Origin: Lachnospiraceae bacterium | GTDB taxonomy: Bacteria; Bacillota; Clostridia; Lachnospirales; Lachnospiraceae | Direction of reading: 5' to 3' | DNA: 51,066 bases | Assembly (NCBI GenBank): GCA_009774145.1 | Contig: VSND01000009.1 | Location: forward strand, 1-51,066 | Shown: piece after piece, positions 5,890 to 14,768 of the stretch | Numbering within the stretch: the stretch's first letter is position 1 | How the letters are laid out: every line of letters begins with the position of its first letter | Made by a program: the position numbers and the translations under genes | Notes under the pieces: model-generated | Seen by the model: only the letters and a program-made list of their open reading frames with translations | Told to the model about the DNA's origin: nothing | The model's database searches: none

Positions 5890-8448
5890 TCATTCCCCGG
5901 TATCCTTCTTCTGTCCTATAAATTTCTCCAGCAGACGCATCACTTCCTGAACATCAACCGGCTTTGACACATGCGCATCCATACCGCAGTCCAGACATCG
6001 CTTCACGTCCTCTGAAAATGCATCGGCCGTCATGGCAATGATCGGGATATGAGAGTTCTCCTGCTCCAGCTCCCGGATCGTCCAGGCCGCTTCATAACCG
6101 GTCATCACCGGCATACGGATATCCATAAGAATTCCATCATAATATCCTTCTCCTGACTTCTGGTACATATCCACACAGATCTGTCCGTTCTCCGCACGTT
6201 CCAGCAGCAACCCTTCCTCGCTGAACAGTTCTTCCGCAATCTCCCAGTTCAGGTCATTGTCTTCCGCAATGAGAATCCGCTTTCCTGAAAGATCCGTTTT
6301 TTCCTCTGAAGATTCCATAAGCTCTGCTTCCTGTCCGGCATACTGACGCAGACAGTAGAACAGCGTGGATTTAAACAATGGCTTGCAGATAAAACCGTTC
6401 ACCCCGGCTTCCTGCGCCTCTCCCTCGATCTCACTCCAGTCATAGGCAGAGATCAGGAGAATCGGAACCTCCTCTCCCAGATAGGTCCGTATTTCCTTCG
6501 CAGTCCGGATTCCGTCCATCCCCGGAAGCTTCCAGTCCAGAAGAACCACCTGATAATCATTGTGCTCTTCATGGCGCTTTTTCACCATCTGAACAGCACT
6601 CTCCCCATCCAGCGTCCACTCTGCCCTGACACCGATGGACTCCAGGGCGTCGGCCGTGCTCAGACAGAGCTGCTCGTCGTCATCCACCACCAGCATGTTC
6701 CAGTCCGGAAGAACCATGTCGACTTCCTGTATATCCGCCTGTTCAAAATCCAGAATCACATGGAACTCACTTCCCTTTCCCTGCTCGCTGTTGACTTCGA
6801 TCACACCGCCCATGGCATCTACAATATATTTGGTGATCGCCATGCCAAGCCCGGTCCCCTGGGTCTTATGCACCCGGGCGCGGTCCTCACGGGCAAAGGA
6901 GTCAAAGATCTTCTCCTTAAACTCCGGAGACATGCCGATTCCATTGTCCTTCACCGTCAGATGGATGCGGACATAAGCGCTGCCCTTCAAAGACTGCTCT
7001 TCCCACATGGATACCTGGATTGTCCCCTTTTCCGGTGTGAATTTGATCGCATTGGACAGGAAATTTATGATTACCTGATTCAGACGTACACTGTCGCAAT
7101 ACACGTTTTCCGCAAAAATATCATGAATCGATACATCAAATCTCTGGTTTTTCGCCCTGATCTGAGGCTGGGCAATGCTTACAATGCTCTCCATGACCTC
7201 CCGCAGAGAAACCTGATCCATATTCAGGGTCATCTTCCCGCTTTCGATCTTGGACATATCCAGCACATCATTGATCAGCCCCAGCAAATGTCTGCTGGAC
7301 AGTGTAATCTTTCTTAAACAGTTCTGTACCTGCTTCTGATCATCCATATTCGCAGTGGCAATCGCAGTCATTCCTACAATTGCATTCATCGGAGTCCGGA
7401 TGTCATGGCTCATATTGGAGAGAAACTCACTCTTCGCCTCATTGGCATAGATCGCCTCCAGACGGGCTTCCTCCAGATCGTTCAGCTGTTTTTTCGTCAG
7501 CTGGAAATACCGCCAGAAGATCAGGGACAGAATCAGCAGGATCACCACACAGCTTCCGATTGCCATACAGCTCCACTGCATATTCAGTCTCTTCACGGAT
7601 TCATCAAGGGAATTGTAAGGCATTACTGTCACCAGATACCACTCCGAGAACGGCAGAGGCGTACAGTACAGGTGGCGTCTCTCATGTCCGATGAGGAAAA
7701 TATCAGAATAATCCTCCTCTTTCTCAATCGCCGTTTTCAGAGCTTCCAGATACATGTCGGCATTCTTTCCGTCCAGCTCCTCAAAATCCGATTTGATCCG
7801 TTCAAAATAATTTCCCCTGTATGCGTCGCCGCCGCGGATCACAAAGCTTCCGTCCCGGCGGATAATATGAGAATATACAATCGAATCATCCTCACTCAGG
7901 AAAAGCTCATTTTCAACATCACTGACCGGAAGCCCCGCTACCAGCGCAATGTACGGTTCCCCATGTTCCGTTGCATAATCCGCAGGAATTCCCAGCAGAA
8001 TCACCCGTTCATTGCCGGCGTCTGTCCCAACTGCAATTTTCTTCTCGCCGCGGCTTAGAGACTCCAGAAAAGGCTTTGGATCCATCAGCTCCACAGAATC
8101 TCCATAGATCATGTCAAAGCTGCCTTCTGCGGAATACAGAGCCAGATATGCAAACCCTCTCACCTGCGCACTGTAGGTAAGGGAATCCCTCAGGATCTGC
8201 CCCTGCGCATTCCCCGGCAGATTCGTCTTTATCAGCGCCTCCACCTGAGAAAGCCGCAGCTCCATGGTAGTCTCAAAATGCATGGAGATCTCCTGACTCA
8301 TTCCCGCCATGTAATTCGTGCCGATCTCACTGATCGTCTCCGAACTTCTTTTATTCATAACAACCGCAAGAAAGCCAAAAACAAGCACGCAGAAAACCGG
8401 TACCAGTATTACACTGAACCTAAAAAAACGCATGGTATCTTTTTTCAC
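5890..8448 (-). CDS. Hybrid sensor histidine kinase with two receiver domains
   Basis: An 852-residue membrane sensor. Order of parts: a membrane helix near residues 11-32; an extracytoplasmic region of about 250 residues that looks like a double Cache sensor; a second helix near 290-312; a HisKA dimerisation domain with FLSNMSHDIRTPMNAIVG (phospho-acceptor His); an HATPase_c domain with N-box FLSNAIKFTP, G1 DNGIGMS and G2 GTGLGMAI; a first receiver with LVVDDDE and LLDWKLPGMDG; and a second receiver with LIAEDNDLN and LMDIRMPVMTGYEA. The start is GTG at 8448 with GGAGG eight bases upstream. The HPt gene ends 53 bases upstream on the same strand, so phosphate likely passes from His to Asp to the separate HPt. 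The final output regulator is not identified. The signal is unknown; Cache domains bind small molecules such as amino acids or nucleosides. Confidence 0.93.
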   Translation of the reverse strand: MKKDTMRFFRFSVILVPVFCVLVFGFLAVVMNKRSSETISEIGTNYMAGMSQEISMHFETTMELRLSQVEALIKTNLPGNAQGQILRDSLTYSAQVRGFAYLALYSAEGSFDMIYGDSVELMDPKPFLESLSRGEKKIAVGTDAGNERVILLGIPADYATEHGEPYIALVAGLPVSDVENELFLSEDDSIVYSHIIRRDGSFVIRGGDAYRGNYFERIKSDFEELDGKNADMYLEALKTAIEKEEDYSDIFLIGHERRHLYCTPLPFSEWYLVTVMPYNSLDESVKRLNMQWSCMAIGSCVVILLILSLIFWRYFQLTKKQLNDLEEARLEAIYANEAKSEFLSNMSHDIRTPMNAIVGMTAIATANMDDQKQVQNCLRKITLSSRHLLGLINDVLDMSKIESGKMTLNMDQVSLREVMESIVSIAQPQIRAKNQRFDVSIHDIFAENVYCDSVRLNQVIINFLSNAIKFTPEKGTIQVSMWEEQSLKGSAYVRIHLTVKDNGIGMSPEFKEKIFDSFAREDRARVHKTQGTGLGMAITKYIVDAMGGVIEVNSEQGKGSEFHVILDFEQADIQEVDMVLPDWNMLVVDDDEQLCLSTADALESIGVRAEWTLDGESAVQMVKKRHEEHNDYQVVLLDWKLPGMDGIRTAKEIRTYLGEEVPILLISAYDWSEIEGEAQEAGVNGFICKPLFKSTLFYCLRQYAGQEAELMESSEEKTDLSGKRILIAEDNDLNWEIAEELFSEEGLLLERAENGQICVDMYQKSGEGYYDGILMDIRMPVMTGYEAAWTIRELEQENSHIPIIAMTADAFSEDVKRCLDCGMDAHVSKPVDVQEVMRLLEKFIGQKKDTGE

Positions 8449-8501
8449 TTCGTATCACCTCCGGAAGCTGCTGCCCCCTCAGACATCAGGCCCCGTCTGT
8501 C

Positions 8502-8858
8502 TCAGCCTTCTGCCTCCAGCGCTTTAACCGCCTCTGCAGTCTGACGATAGTCCTCCTTCACCTTTTTGACAAGCTCCTCTGCACCTTCGCTCCACCCATT
8601 GCGCAGTGCATCTGTCAGCGTGCTGCTGGAATCCCCGAGAACGGTAAATCCAAGATTCTGGCAGATACCTTTAATCGTATGAGAAGCCCGGAAAGCTTCC
8701 TCATAATTGTTCTCTTCCAGACTTTTTACAAGATTATCATAACTGGAATCATTCAGAAATTTCAGTACAAATTTCCGGACCATCTTCTCACTGCGAAGAC
8801 GGGAAACCACTCCCTCATAGTCACCGTTAATGCTTGTGTAAAATTCTTTTAAATCCAT
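8502..8858 (-). CDS. HPt domain phosphotransfer protein
   Basis: A 118-residue stand-alone histidine phosphotransfer domain: four-helix bundle pattern with the active histidine H60 in RASHTIKGICQNLGF. The start is the ATG at 8858, preceded by AGGAGAGG; the frame continues upstream into the tmRNA leader region without similarity. It is immediately upstream of the hybrid histidine kinase on the same strand and presumably cotranscribed, so it is the expected intermediate of that phosphorelay. Confidence 0.9.
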   Translation of the reverse strand: MDLKEFYTSINGDYEGVVSRLRSEKMVRKFVLKFLNDSSYDNLVKSLEENNYEEAFRASHTIKGICQNLGFTVLGDSSSTLTDALRNGWSEGAEELVKKVKEDYRQTAEAVKALEAEG

Positions 8859-8886
8859 AGTTTTCCTCTCCTTTTGCAACAAAATA

Positions 8887-8926
8887 CCGGCAGCAAGCCG
8901 ATCTCTCTCCAATCGTCTCCTGCCGG
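8887..8926 (-). terminator. Stem-loop between the tmRNA and HPt genes
   Basis: CCGGCAG and CTGCCGG pair perfectly across a 26-base loop and are followed on the minus strand by TATTTTGTT. It could terminate or attenuate transcription from ssrA before the HPt gene. Confidence 0.4.
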
Positions 8927-8973
8927 CATATGGTAGGGAATCCGTCTGTTCTGCAATACCCTGCCACAGGTAC

Positions 8974-9309
8974 TGGACCTGAGGGGAATCGAACCCCTGT
9001 CCGAAAGCCCATCCATTGCGGTGTCTCCCATCACAGTCGTTTCTTTGTCATTCCCTCCACTGCACGCCAGACGACAGGCTTACAGCTTCAGTAGCTTCAT
9101 GATACGCCCGCATGCGCAAAGCTTAGCATACGTCGTTTCCTGCATGATCGATGCCTGGGTCACAGGGTGCAGGTGCCCTGCGTCAGACAGCTGCCTCAGG
9201 CAGCGATTGCTAAATTATCTTCAGCGTTTATATTTATGGTTGCACCTTGCGCGGTGCCTTCGGATGGCTGCCACAATTTCAAAACCCCCGTCGAAACCTT
9301 TACAAGCCC
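8974..9309 (-). ncRNA. ssrA: Transfer-messenger RNA (tmRNA)
   Basis: One-piece tmRNA that frees stalled ribosomes together with SmpB. The 5' end GGGCTTG pairs with CAGGTCC near the 3' end (two G-U pairs), followed by discriminator A; the CCA is not encoded. The T-arm AGGGG-TTCGATT-CCCCT lies at the 3' end, and the 5' domain has the conserved AAGGTTTCGACGGGG. The tag frame reads A-T-I-N-I-N-A-E-D-N-L-A-I-A-A then TGA (complement of 9196-9243) if the GCA at 9241-9243 is the resume codon; the C-terminal LAIAA is the usual degradation signal. The resume codon is inferred from codon position and frame. smpB and rnr lie directly upstream, the conserved order. Confidence 0.93.
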
Positions 9310-9353
9310 TGAGACATGTAAAACAAGCGCTGTATGAAATTGCCTGCATCTTT

Positions 9354-9382
9354 ATCTTATACGCAACACTGCCAATTGTCAA
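9354..9382 (-). promoter_or_regulatory. Promoter of ssrA
   Basis: On the minus strand, -35 TTGACA (9377-9382) and -10 TAAGAT (9354-9359) are 17 bases apart. The -10 ends 44 bases before the mature 5' end, so the precursor carries a 5' leader that RNase P would remove. Confidence 0.75.
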
Positions 9383-9404
9383 GTCCAATTAAAGACCTTC
9401 TCAC

Positions 9405-9872
9405 TCAATACAGGTTCCGGATTTTAAAATCCTTCTCCGCTTCCCTGCGCATATCCTTTTTCGCAATATCCGCCCGCTTGTCATAGAGCTTCTTGCCCCG
9501 TGCCAGACCAACTTCCACTTTGACCAGGCTTCCCTTAAAATATACCTTCAACGGGACCAGCGTATAGCCTTTCTCGGCAATTTTTCCTGTAATCTTACTG
9601 ATCTCCGCCCGGTGCATCAGAAGCTTCTTTACCCGCAGAGGATCCCGGTTGAAAATATTTCCCTTCTCATAGGGGCTGATATGCATGCCATATACAAAAA
9701 CCTCTCCTCTTTCCATACGGATAAATGCTTCTTTCACGCTGCATTTTCCCATGCGCAGGGACTTCACCTCCGTTCCGTGGAGAGAAATGCCCGCCTCATA
9801 TGTGTCTTCAATAAAATAATCATGGTATGCTTTTTTATTATTTGCGATCAGTTTAATAGTTTCCTTTGCCAT
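9405..9872 (-). CDS. smpB: SsrA-binding protein SmpB
   Basis: A 155-residue RNA-binding protein that carries tmRNA to stalled ribosomes. Family marks: KLIANNKKAYHDYFIEDTYE at the N-terminus, GISLHGTEVKSLR, the HISPYEKGN loop, and a basic C-terminal tail DKRADIAKKDMRREAEKDFK that inserts in the mRNA channel. The start is the ATG at 9872 with GAGGA upstream; it lies seven bases after the rnr stop, so the two are cotranscribed. Its RNA partner ssrA follows immediately, from its own promoter, which partly precedes the smpB stop. Confidence 0.97.
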   Translation of the reverse strand: MAKETIKLIANNKKAYHDYFIEDTYEAGISLHGTEVKSLRMGKCSVKEAFIRMERGEVFVYGMHISPYEKGNIFNRDPLRVKKLLMHRAEISKITGKIAEKGYTLVPLKVYFKGSLVKVEVGLARGKKLYDKRADIAKKDMRREAEKDFKIRNLY

Positions 9873-9879
9873 ATCTTCC

Positions 9880-11817
9880 TCACTCTTCCTGTGATTCTGC
9901 CATTTCAAAATCTATGGTTCGCGCTTTCGTATCCGCTCCCGCCACGCGGATCCTGACAGACTGCCCCAGCTTCCATGTCTTCCCGGTATGGGCGCCGACC
10001 ATCTCGTACGTACTTTCATTATACTCAAAATAATCGCCCTGTAAAGAGGAAGCCCGTACCAGCCCCTCCACCGTATTGGGCAGTTCCACGTAGATGCCCC
10101 ATGCGGTCATCCCGGATATGACCCCGTCGAATTCTTCGTACAGATGGCGGCTCATGTACTCTGCCTTTTTCAGCCGGATGGTCTCCCGTTCCACCTCCGC
10201 CGCCCTGCGCTCCCGTTCACTGGACTGTTTTGCAACCTCATCCAGTATCATCTGGTAGTGCTGCAGCTTCTCTTCTTTCATCCTGCCCCGGAGCGTATCC
10301 TTGATGATCCGGTGAATCTGCAGATCCGGATATCTTCGGATCGGAGATGTAAAATGACAGTAATACTTCGCCGCCAGCCCAAAATGCCCGGTACACTCTG
10401 TTGTGTATTTTGCCTGCTTCATGGAACGCAGGGTCAGCCGGTCAATCAGTGCTTCCTGCGCAGTCCCCTCCAGCTTTGCGAGAAGCTTCTGAATCTCCTT
10501 TGGATGCACCTCATTGTCTTTCAGCCGAAGCGTGTAGCCAAAATTGTGCAGGAACGTAACCAGCTTTCTCATACGGTCCGGATCGGGTTTTTCATGGGTC
10601 CGGTACAAAAACGGAAGCTGCTGCCAGAAGCAGTCCTCTGCCACCGTCTCGTTGGCGATCAGCATGAAGTCTTCGATGATCCTGGTCGCCGCATTCCGCT
10701 CGCAGGGCATGATCTCCACCGGGCAGCCTTCTTCATCCAGCTTCACTTTCGTCTCCGGAAAATCAAAGTCAATGGAGCCTCTTTTCCCTCTTTTTTCCCT
10801 GAGAAGCTGCGCCAGCTCCCCCATCCGCAGAAACATGGGGACCAGCTCCCTGTAACGCGCCGTCTCTTCCTCATCTTTTTCCAGAATCTTCTTCACACTG
10901 GTATAGGTCATTCTCTGATCCACGCGGATCACAGTCTCGGCGATCACATGGTCTATGACATTCCCTTTTTTATCAATGGTCATGATGCAGCTCAGCGTCA
11001 GACGGTCCACGCCTGCATTCAGAGAACAGATCCCGTTGGACAGCTTTTCCGGCAGCATGGGAATCACCCGGTCCACCGGATAGACGCTGGTTCCCCGTTT
11101 CAGCGCCTCCCGGTCCATGGCGCTTCTCTCCTGCACATAATTCGCCACATCTGCAATGTGTACGCCCAGCACATAATGCCCGTTCTCCATATGCAGGGAC
11201 ACCGCATCATCCAGGTCTTTCGCATCCTCTCCGTCAATTGTCACCATCGGAACCTTCCGAAGATCCATCCGCCCCTGCATGTCCGCTTCACGGATCTGCT
11301 CCGGCGTCCGCTCTGCCTGATTCATAACCTTTTCGGGAAATTCCACCGGCAGCTCATACTCTTTCACAACAGACAGCACATCGGTTCCCGGATCACTCAC
11401 ATGTCCCAGAATCTCCAGTACCCTGCCTTCCGGACTCTTCTCTTCCGTACCGTAATCCGTCAGCGCCACCACCACCTTCTGTCCGTTCACAGCGCCTTTT
11501 GAATGCTCTTTGGGAATAAAGATATCTCTTGTATACCTCCCGTTATCCGGGATCACAAATCCAAAATGTTTGCTCTCCTGATAGGTGCCGACCAGCTGCA
11601 TGGTACCTCTTGTCAGCACCTTTTTCACAATGCCTTCTCTTCGCTTTCCTTCCTGTGCGGCTTTCAGAAGGACCTGAACCTCATCCTGATGCATGGCGCC
11701 GTTCACATTCTCCGCACGGATGTAGAGGTCTTCCTCCATTCCTTCTGCTGTTACAAAACCGAATCCTTTCACGTGACCTGTAAAAATGCCTGTTAAGAGC
11801 CTGTCTTCTTTCCCCAT
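9880..11817 (-). CDS. rnr: Ribonuclease R
   Basis: A 645-residue RNase II/R-family 3'-5' exoribonuclease. Cold-shock-like domains at the N-terminus (GIFTGHVKGFGFV, GTYQESKHFGFVIPDN) are followed by the RNB catalytic domain with the Asp cluster VTIDGEDAKDLDDAVS and HYVLGVHIADVANYV, and a C-terminal S1 domain (FDGVISGMTAWGIYVELP). It is shorter than the 750-810 residues usual for RNase R: the N-terminal helix-turn-helix domain and the lysine-rich C-terminal tail are missing. The start ATG has GGAGGG five bases upstream and only 170 bases separate it from secG, so no longer N-terminus fits. RNase R degrades structured RNA and the defective mRNAs released by trans-translation, consistent with its place next to smpB and ssrA. 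Confidence 0.95.
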   Translation of the reverse strand: MGKEDRLLTGIFTGHVKGFGFVTAEGMEEDLYIRAENVNGAMHQDEVQVLLKAAQEGKRREGIVKKVLTRGTMQLVGTYQESKHFGFVIPDNGRYTRDIFIPKEHSKGAVNGQKVVVALTDYGTEEKSPEGRVLEILGHVSDPGTDVLSVVKEYELPVEFPEKVMNQAERTPEQIREADMQGRMDLRKVPMVTIDGEDAKDLDDAVSLHMENGHYVLGVHIADVANYVQERSAMDREALKRGTSVYPVDRVIPMLPEKLSNGICSLNAGVDRLTLSCIMTIDKKGNVIDHVIAETVIRVDQRMTYTSVKKILEKDEEETARYRELVPMFLRMGELAQLLREKRGKRGSIDFDFPETKVKLDEEGCPVEIMPCERNAATRIIEDFMLIANETVAEDCFWQQLPFLYRTHEKPDPDRMRKLVTFLHNFGYTLRLKDNEVHPKEIQKLLAKLEGTAQEALIDRLTLRSMKQAKYTTECTGHFGLAAKYYCHFTSPIRRYPDLQIHRIIKDTLRGRMKEEKLQHYQMILDEVAKQSSERERRAAEVERETIRLKKAEYMSRHLYEEFDGVISGMTAWGIYVELPNTVEGLVRASSLQGDYFEYNESTYEMVGAHTGKTWKLGQSVRIRVAGADTKARTIDFEMAESQEE

Positions 11818-11847
11818 TCTGTCCCTCCATACCGTTTGTCAGCCCGG

Positions 11848-11944
11848 TGTGCGCACAGGTCATCAGCCCGCGACCGATGACCTGTATCGCAAGGAAGCGC
11901 ACTGATGTGCGCGCAGGTCATCAGCCTGCGGCCGGTGACCTGTA
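11848..11944. repeat. Two copies of a 39-bp palindromic repeat
   Basis: Copies at 11848-11886 and 11906-11944 agree at 35 of 39 positions. Each contains CAGGTCATC, an 11-base loop and GATGACCTG (perfect in the first copy, one G-T in the second), so each folds as a hairpin. They lie in the secG-rnr spacer, after the secG terminator in the direction of transcription. Confidence 0.8.
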
Positions 11945-11950
11945 CATAAA

Positions 11951-11976
11951 AGGGCACCCTTCGGAAAGAGTGCCCT
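11951..11976 (-). terminator. Rho-independent terminator of secG
   Basis: On the minus strand AGGGCACTC pairs with GGGTGCCCT around a short loop and is followed by TTTTA. It begins 14 bases after the secG stop. Confidence 0.8.
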
Positions 11977-11989
11977 GAATATCATCCGT

Positions 11990-12232
11990 TTAAAAGTTCA
12001 GATTCAAAATGATTGCAAGTACAAAAAACGCAACAGCAAGAGCAATCGTACCTTTCACGAGATTCCCTTCCATGGAACGCCCCTTATTCTTGCCCCAATA
12101 GCTCTCTGCCGCTCCTGCGATCGCACCAAGCCCTGCGGACTTGCCTTCCTGAAGTAATACTAATATAACGGATACCACACAAACCAGTACAAAGACTATG
12201 GTAAGAATCGTTCTTAAAATCGCCATGTTCAC
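11990..12232 (-). CDS. secG: Preprotein translocase subunit SecG
   Basis: An 80-residue membrane protein with two transmembrane helices (about residues 5-27 and 58-78) joined by the conserved cytoplasmic loop LLQEGKSAGLGAIAGAAESYWGKNKGRSMEG. SecG assists SecYE/SecA in protein export. The start ATG has AGGAGGTG upstream. It is transcribed alone from its own promoter to a terminator, and it stands upstream of rnr, the usual Firmicutes order. Confidence 0.96.
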   Translation of the reverse strand: MNMAILRTILTIVFVLVCVVSVILVLLQEGKSAGLGAIAGAAESYWGKNKGRSMEGNLVKGTIALAVAFFVLAIILNLNF

Positions 12233-12347
12233 ACCTCCTATGCGTTATATAAACAGCACGGAATTCCTGTTCTCACAGAAGACTGGTCCATATGCCGTTT
12301 CTTATGCTTTTCCGACAATTTTTAATGCCGGATATACAAACAGCTAT

Positions 12348-12376
12348 ATTTTAGCATATCTCATCTCAGGTTTCAA
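12348..12376 (-). promoter_or_regulatory. Promoter of secG
   Basis: On the minus strand -35 TTGAAA (12371-12376), 17-base spacer, -10 TAAAAT (12348-12353) with an extended TGC just before it. Confidence 0.75.
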
Positions 12377-12390
12377 CCAGATTTTTCAAT

Positions 12391-14121
12391 TTATGATGCG
12401 CTCTTCGTATTTTTCCCGGCAAGTGTCTGAATACCTTCAATTACAAGGACTACTGCCAGCACAATCAGAAGAAGCCCAAGGACTACCTGTGCATAAGGAC
12501 CCCAGTCGGCTCCGCCTGCACGAATCATGCCAAGCTGATTCTTAACCGTCAGGGCAAGCGAGCAGATCGTCACCACAATCATGAACGCCATGGGAGCCAG
12601 GAACATCCTGTTATTTCTTCCAATATTGCCCAGCCATGTAGCGACTGCAAGCAGGCCGATACCTGCCAGAAGCTGGTTTGCTGCTCCGAACAGGCCCCAG
12701 ATCTTGCCGTATCCGGTCATACCGAGCAGGATACCAAGAACCACTGTCAGCGCAGTGGCAAAATACGGATTCACCATCAGCTTCTTCCATCCGCTGTCAA
12801 TATCCTTCACCGTCTGTCCGGGCTCCAGCCAGAATTCCTGGAACATAAAACGTGCCAGACGGGTTGCCGTATCCAGAGAAGTCAGGCAGAATGCAGAATA
12901 AGTCAGTACCAGCAGAGAATTCAGGATATGATAGCTTCCCGGAATCACATCGTCGATCATATGAGCTATGCCGCCGCCAAAGATCGCCGTCGCACCAGTC
13001 AGCGCATTGTCCGGATTTGCCGCATTCCATTTGTAGGCATAACCGATTGCACACAGAGTCAGTACTGCCAGCACGCACTCCAGAAGCATGCCGCCGTAAG
13101 CGATTGGTTTTGCATCGGTCTCTCTGTCCAGCTGTTTGGAAGTCGTACCGGAGGACACCAGAGAATGGAAACCGGAAATCGCGCCGCAGGCAACCGTCGT
13201 GAACAGCACCGGAAACAGATACTGAATGCCGTTTCCATTGTCTACTGCAAAACCGGAGAATGCCGGGAAGGTACTGTCAAAGGTCGGATGTGCAAAGATC
13301 ACGCCGAACGCAGCAACTGCCAGCATGGCATACAGCAGAAAAGAGCTTAAGTAATCACGGGGCTGGAGCAGGATCCATACCGGTGTTACGGATGCAATCG
13401 CAATATAGATTCCCACAATCCACATCCATGTACTGGTGGACAGATAGATCGGATGCCAGTTCATGCCGACTGCCATAATCAGGATGATCGCCAGCACGCC
13501 GATCACGGAAGCCACGCTCATGGGAGCATTCCTCCTGTATACCAGGAAGCCGAATACGATCGCAATTGCAATAAACAGAACCGAGATCATTGCAACAGAT
13601 GCCGGAGTAGCGGATTTTGCCATGTCAAGAACGCCGGATTCGTCGTATACCGCGCCAAAGGTGGAGGCCACGATGGATGCAAATGCTGCAACCACCAGAA
13701 TCAGGGTCAGATAAGAGAAAATGATAAACAGTCTCTTCGCGCGGCGGCTCATGTTTGCAGATATAACCTCTCCAATAGACTGTCCCTTATGGCGAAGAGA
13801 CGCAAACAGTGCACCAAAATCATGAACGCCGCCAAAGAAAATACCTCCCACCAGGATCCACAGGGTAACCGGCAGCCATCCAAACATGGCAGCGCCGATG
13901 GGACCGGTGATCGGACCAGCTCCTGCAATCGATGAAAAATGGTGTCCCATAAGGACCGGCGCCTTTGCAGGTACATAGTCAACACCATCCTCCATACTGT
14001 GTGCCGGTGTCTCCTCTTTGCTTTCGCCTACGCCCCACTGCCTGCACAGCCAGCCGCCATAAAATATGTAGCCGACAGCCAGTACAGCAATGCAGACGAT
14101 CAAAAGTACTAATGAATTCAT
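12391..14121 (-). CDS. cstA: Carbon starvation protein CstA family transporter
   Basis: A 576-residue polytopic membrane protein of the CstA family, which takes up peptides and/or pyruvate. Typical segments are GHHFSSIAGAGPITGP, FFGGVHDFGALFASLRHKG, AISGFHSLVSSGTTSKQLD and LTYSAFCLTSLDTATRLAR, with about 15 hydrophobic helices. It lacks the extra C-terminal part of the enterobacterial protein (about 700 residues), as do most Firmicutes members. Its start overlaps the stop of the small upstream gene by four bases (ATGA), so the two are translated together. The promoter at 14769-14797 serves both. Confidence 0.94.
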   Translation of the reverse strand: MNSLVLLIVCIAVLAVGYIFYGGWLCRQWGVGESKEETPAHSMEDGVDYVPAKAPVLMGHHFSSIAGAGPITGPIGAAMFGWLPVTLWILVGGIFFGGVHDFGALFASLRHKGQSIGEVISANMSRRAKRLFIIFSYLTLILVVAAFASIVASTFGAVYDESGVLDMAKSATPASVAMISVLFIAIAIVFGFLVYRRNAPMSVASVIGVLAIILIMAVGMNWHPIYLSTSTWMWIVGIYIAIASVTPVWILLQPRDYLSSFLLYAMLAVAAFGVIFAHPTFDSTFPAFSGFAVDNGNGIQYLFPVLFTTVACGAISGFHSLVSSGTTSKQLDRETDAKPIAYGGMLLECVLAVLTLCAIGYAYKWNAANPDNALTGATAIFGGGIAHMIDDVIPGSYHILNSLLVLTYSAFCLTSLDTATRLARFMFQEFWLEPGQTVKDIDSGWKKLMVNPYFATALTVVLGILLGMTGYGKIWGLFGAANQLLAGIGLLAVATWLGNIGRNNRMFLAPMAFMIVVTICSLALTVKNQLGMIRAGGADWGPYAQVVLGLLLIVLAVVLVIEGIQTLAGKNTKSAS

Positions 14122-14657
14122 AACTGACTCTCCCTTCTGTTTTTGTTGGTTTGCGAATAAAGTACTTTTTTCAAAATTTTCGCTGTATCGTGGCCGCTGC
14201 GGTTCGCATCGACCCTGCCTTCTGACAGCTCCACCACTGCCACGTGGAAATCCATCCAGCCATGCAGCGAAAAATGAAAACTTTTATAAATGCGGCATTT
14301 CTTCAATGCCTTTCTTGCATCCTCATCACAGATGTCACAGATAAACACCGGCGTGATGAAGGAATACATATGTCCAGGACCGATCTGCATCCGTCCCATT
14401 CCGTCCTCGTATATGTAGTCCCGCCATTTCTCATACTGCGCAAGCGTCAGATGCGGGATATCCAGCAGATATAAAAATTCCTCGCAGTCCGCAGACCAGA
14501 GCTCCGCCTTTTTAGACAGGACGTACTTCTGTGAATGTTCAAAAAAATCGCAGCGTGCTTTGACTGGAATCTGCCCGTCGCTGAACATATGAATATCATA
14601 ATATGCCTTATAGCTTTCCATCAGACGCGCAATCGCCGTCTCCCTTGTATACTGCAT
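14118..14657 (-). CDS. Conserved hypothetical protein cotranscribed with cstA
   Basis: A 179-residue soluble protein, not assigned to a known function. The start is taken as the ATG at 14657 (MQYTRETAIARL) with GGGAG upstream; the frame runs a further 24 codons upstream. Segments such as YYDIHMFSDGQIPVKARCDFFEHSQKYVLSKKAELW look like a conserved Firmicutes family. Two cysteines in FICDICDEDARK might be structural. It overlaps cstA by four bases, suggesting a role linked to CstA expression or activity; this is inference from context only. Confidence 0.8.
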   Translation of the reverse strand: MQYTRETAIARLMESYKAYYDIHMFSDGQIPVKARCDFFEHSQKYVLSKKAELWSADCEEFLYLLDIPHLTLAQYEKWRDYIYEDGMGRMQIGPGHMYSFITPVFICDICDEDARKALKKCRIYKSFHFSLHGWMDFHVAVVELSEGRVDANRSGHDTAKILKKVLYSQTNKNRRESQL

Positions 14658-14768
14658 CCGTTCTCCCTGTCCTCTGTTTCGCATCAACGGCACCAGACTC
14701 CTGCTGAATATATTAAAAAAAATATTCAAAAATGAAATATTTATTAATTTTCTAAAAGATTACTAACC

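Noticed and set aside
8974..9030. A tRNA gene suggested by the T-arm near the sequence GGTTCGATTCCCC
   Set aside because: There is no anticodon arm; the T-arm belongs to the tmRNA, whose 5' half lies about 300 bases away and pairs with it.
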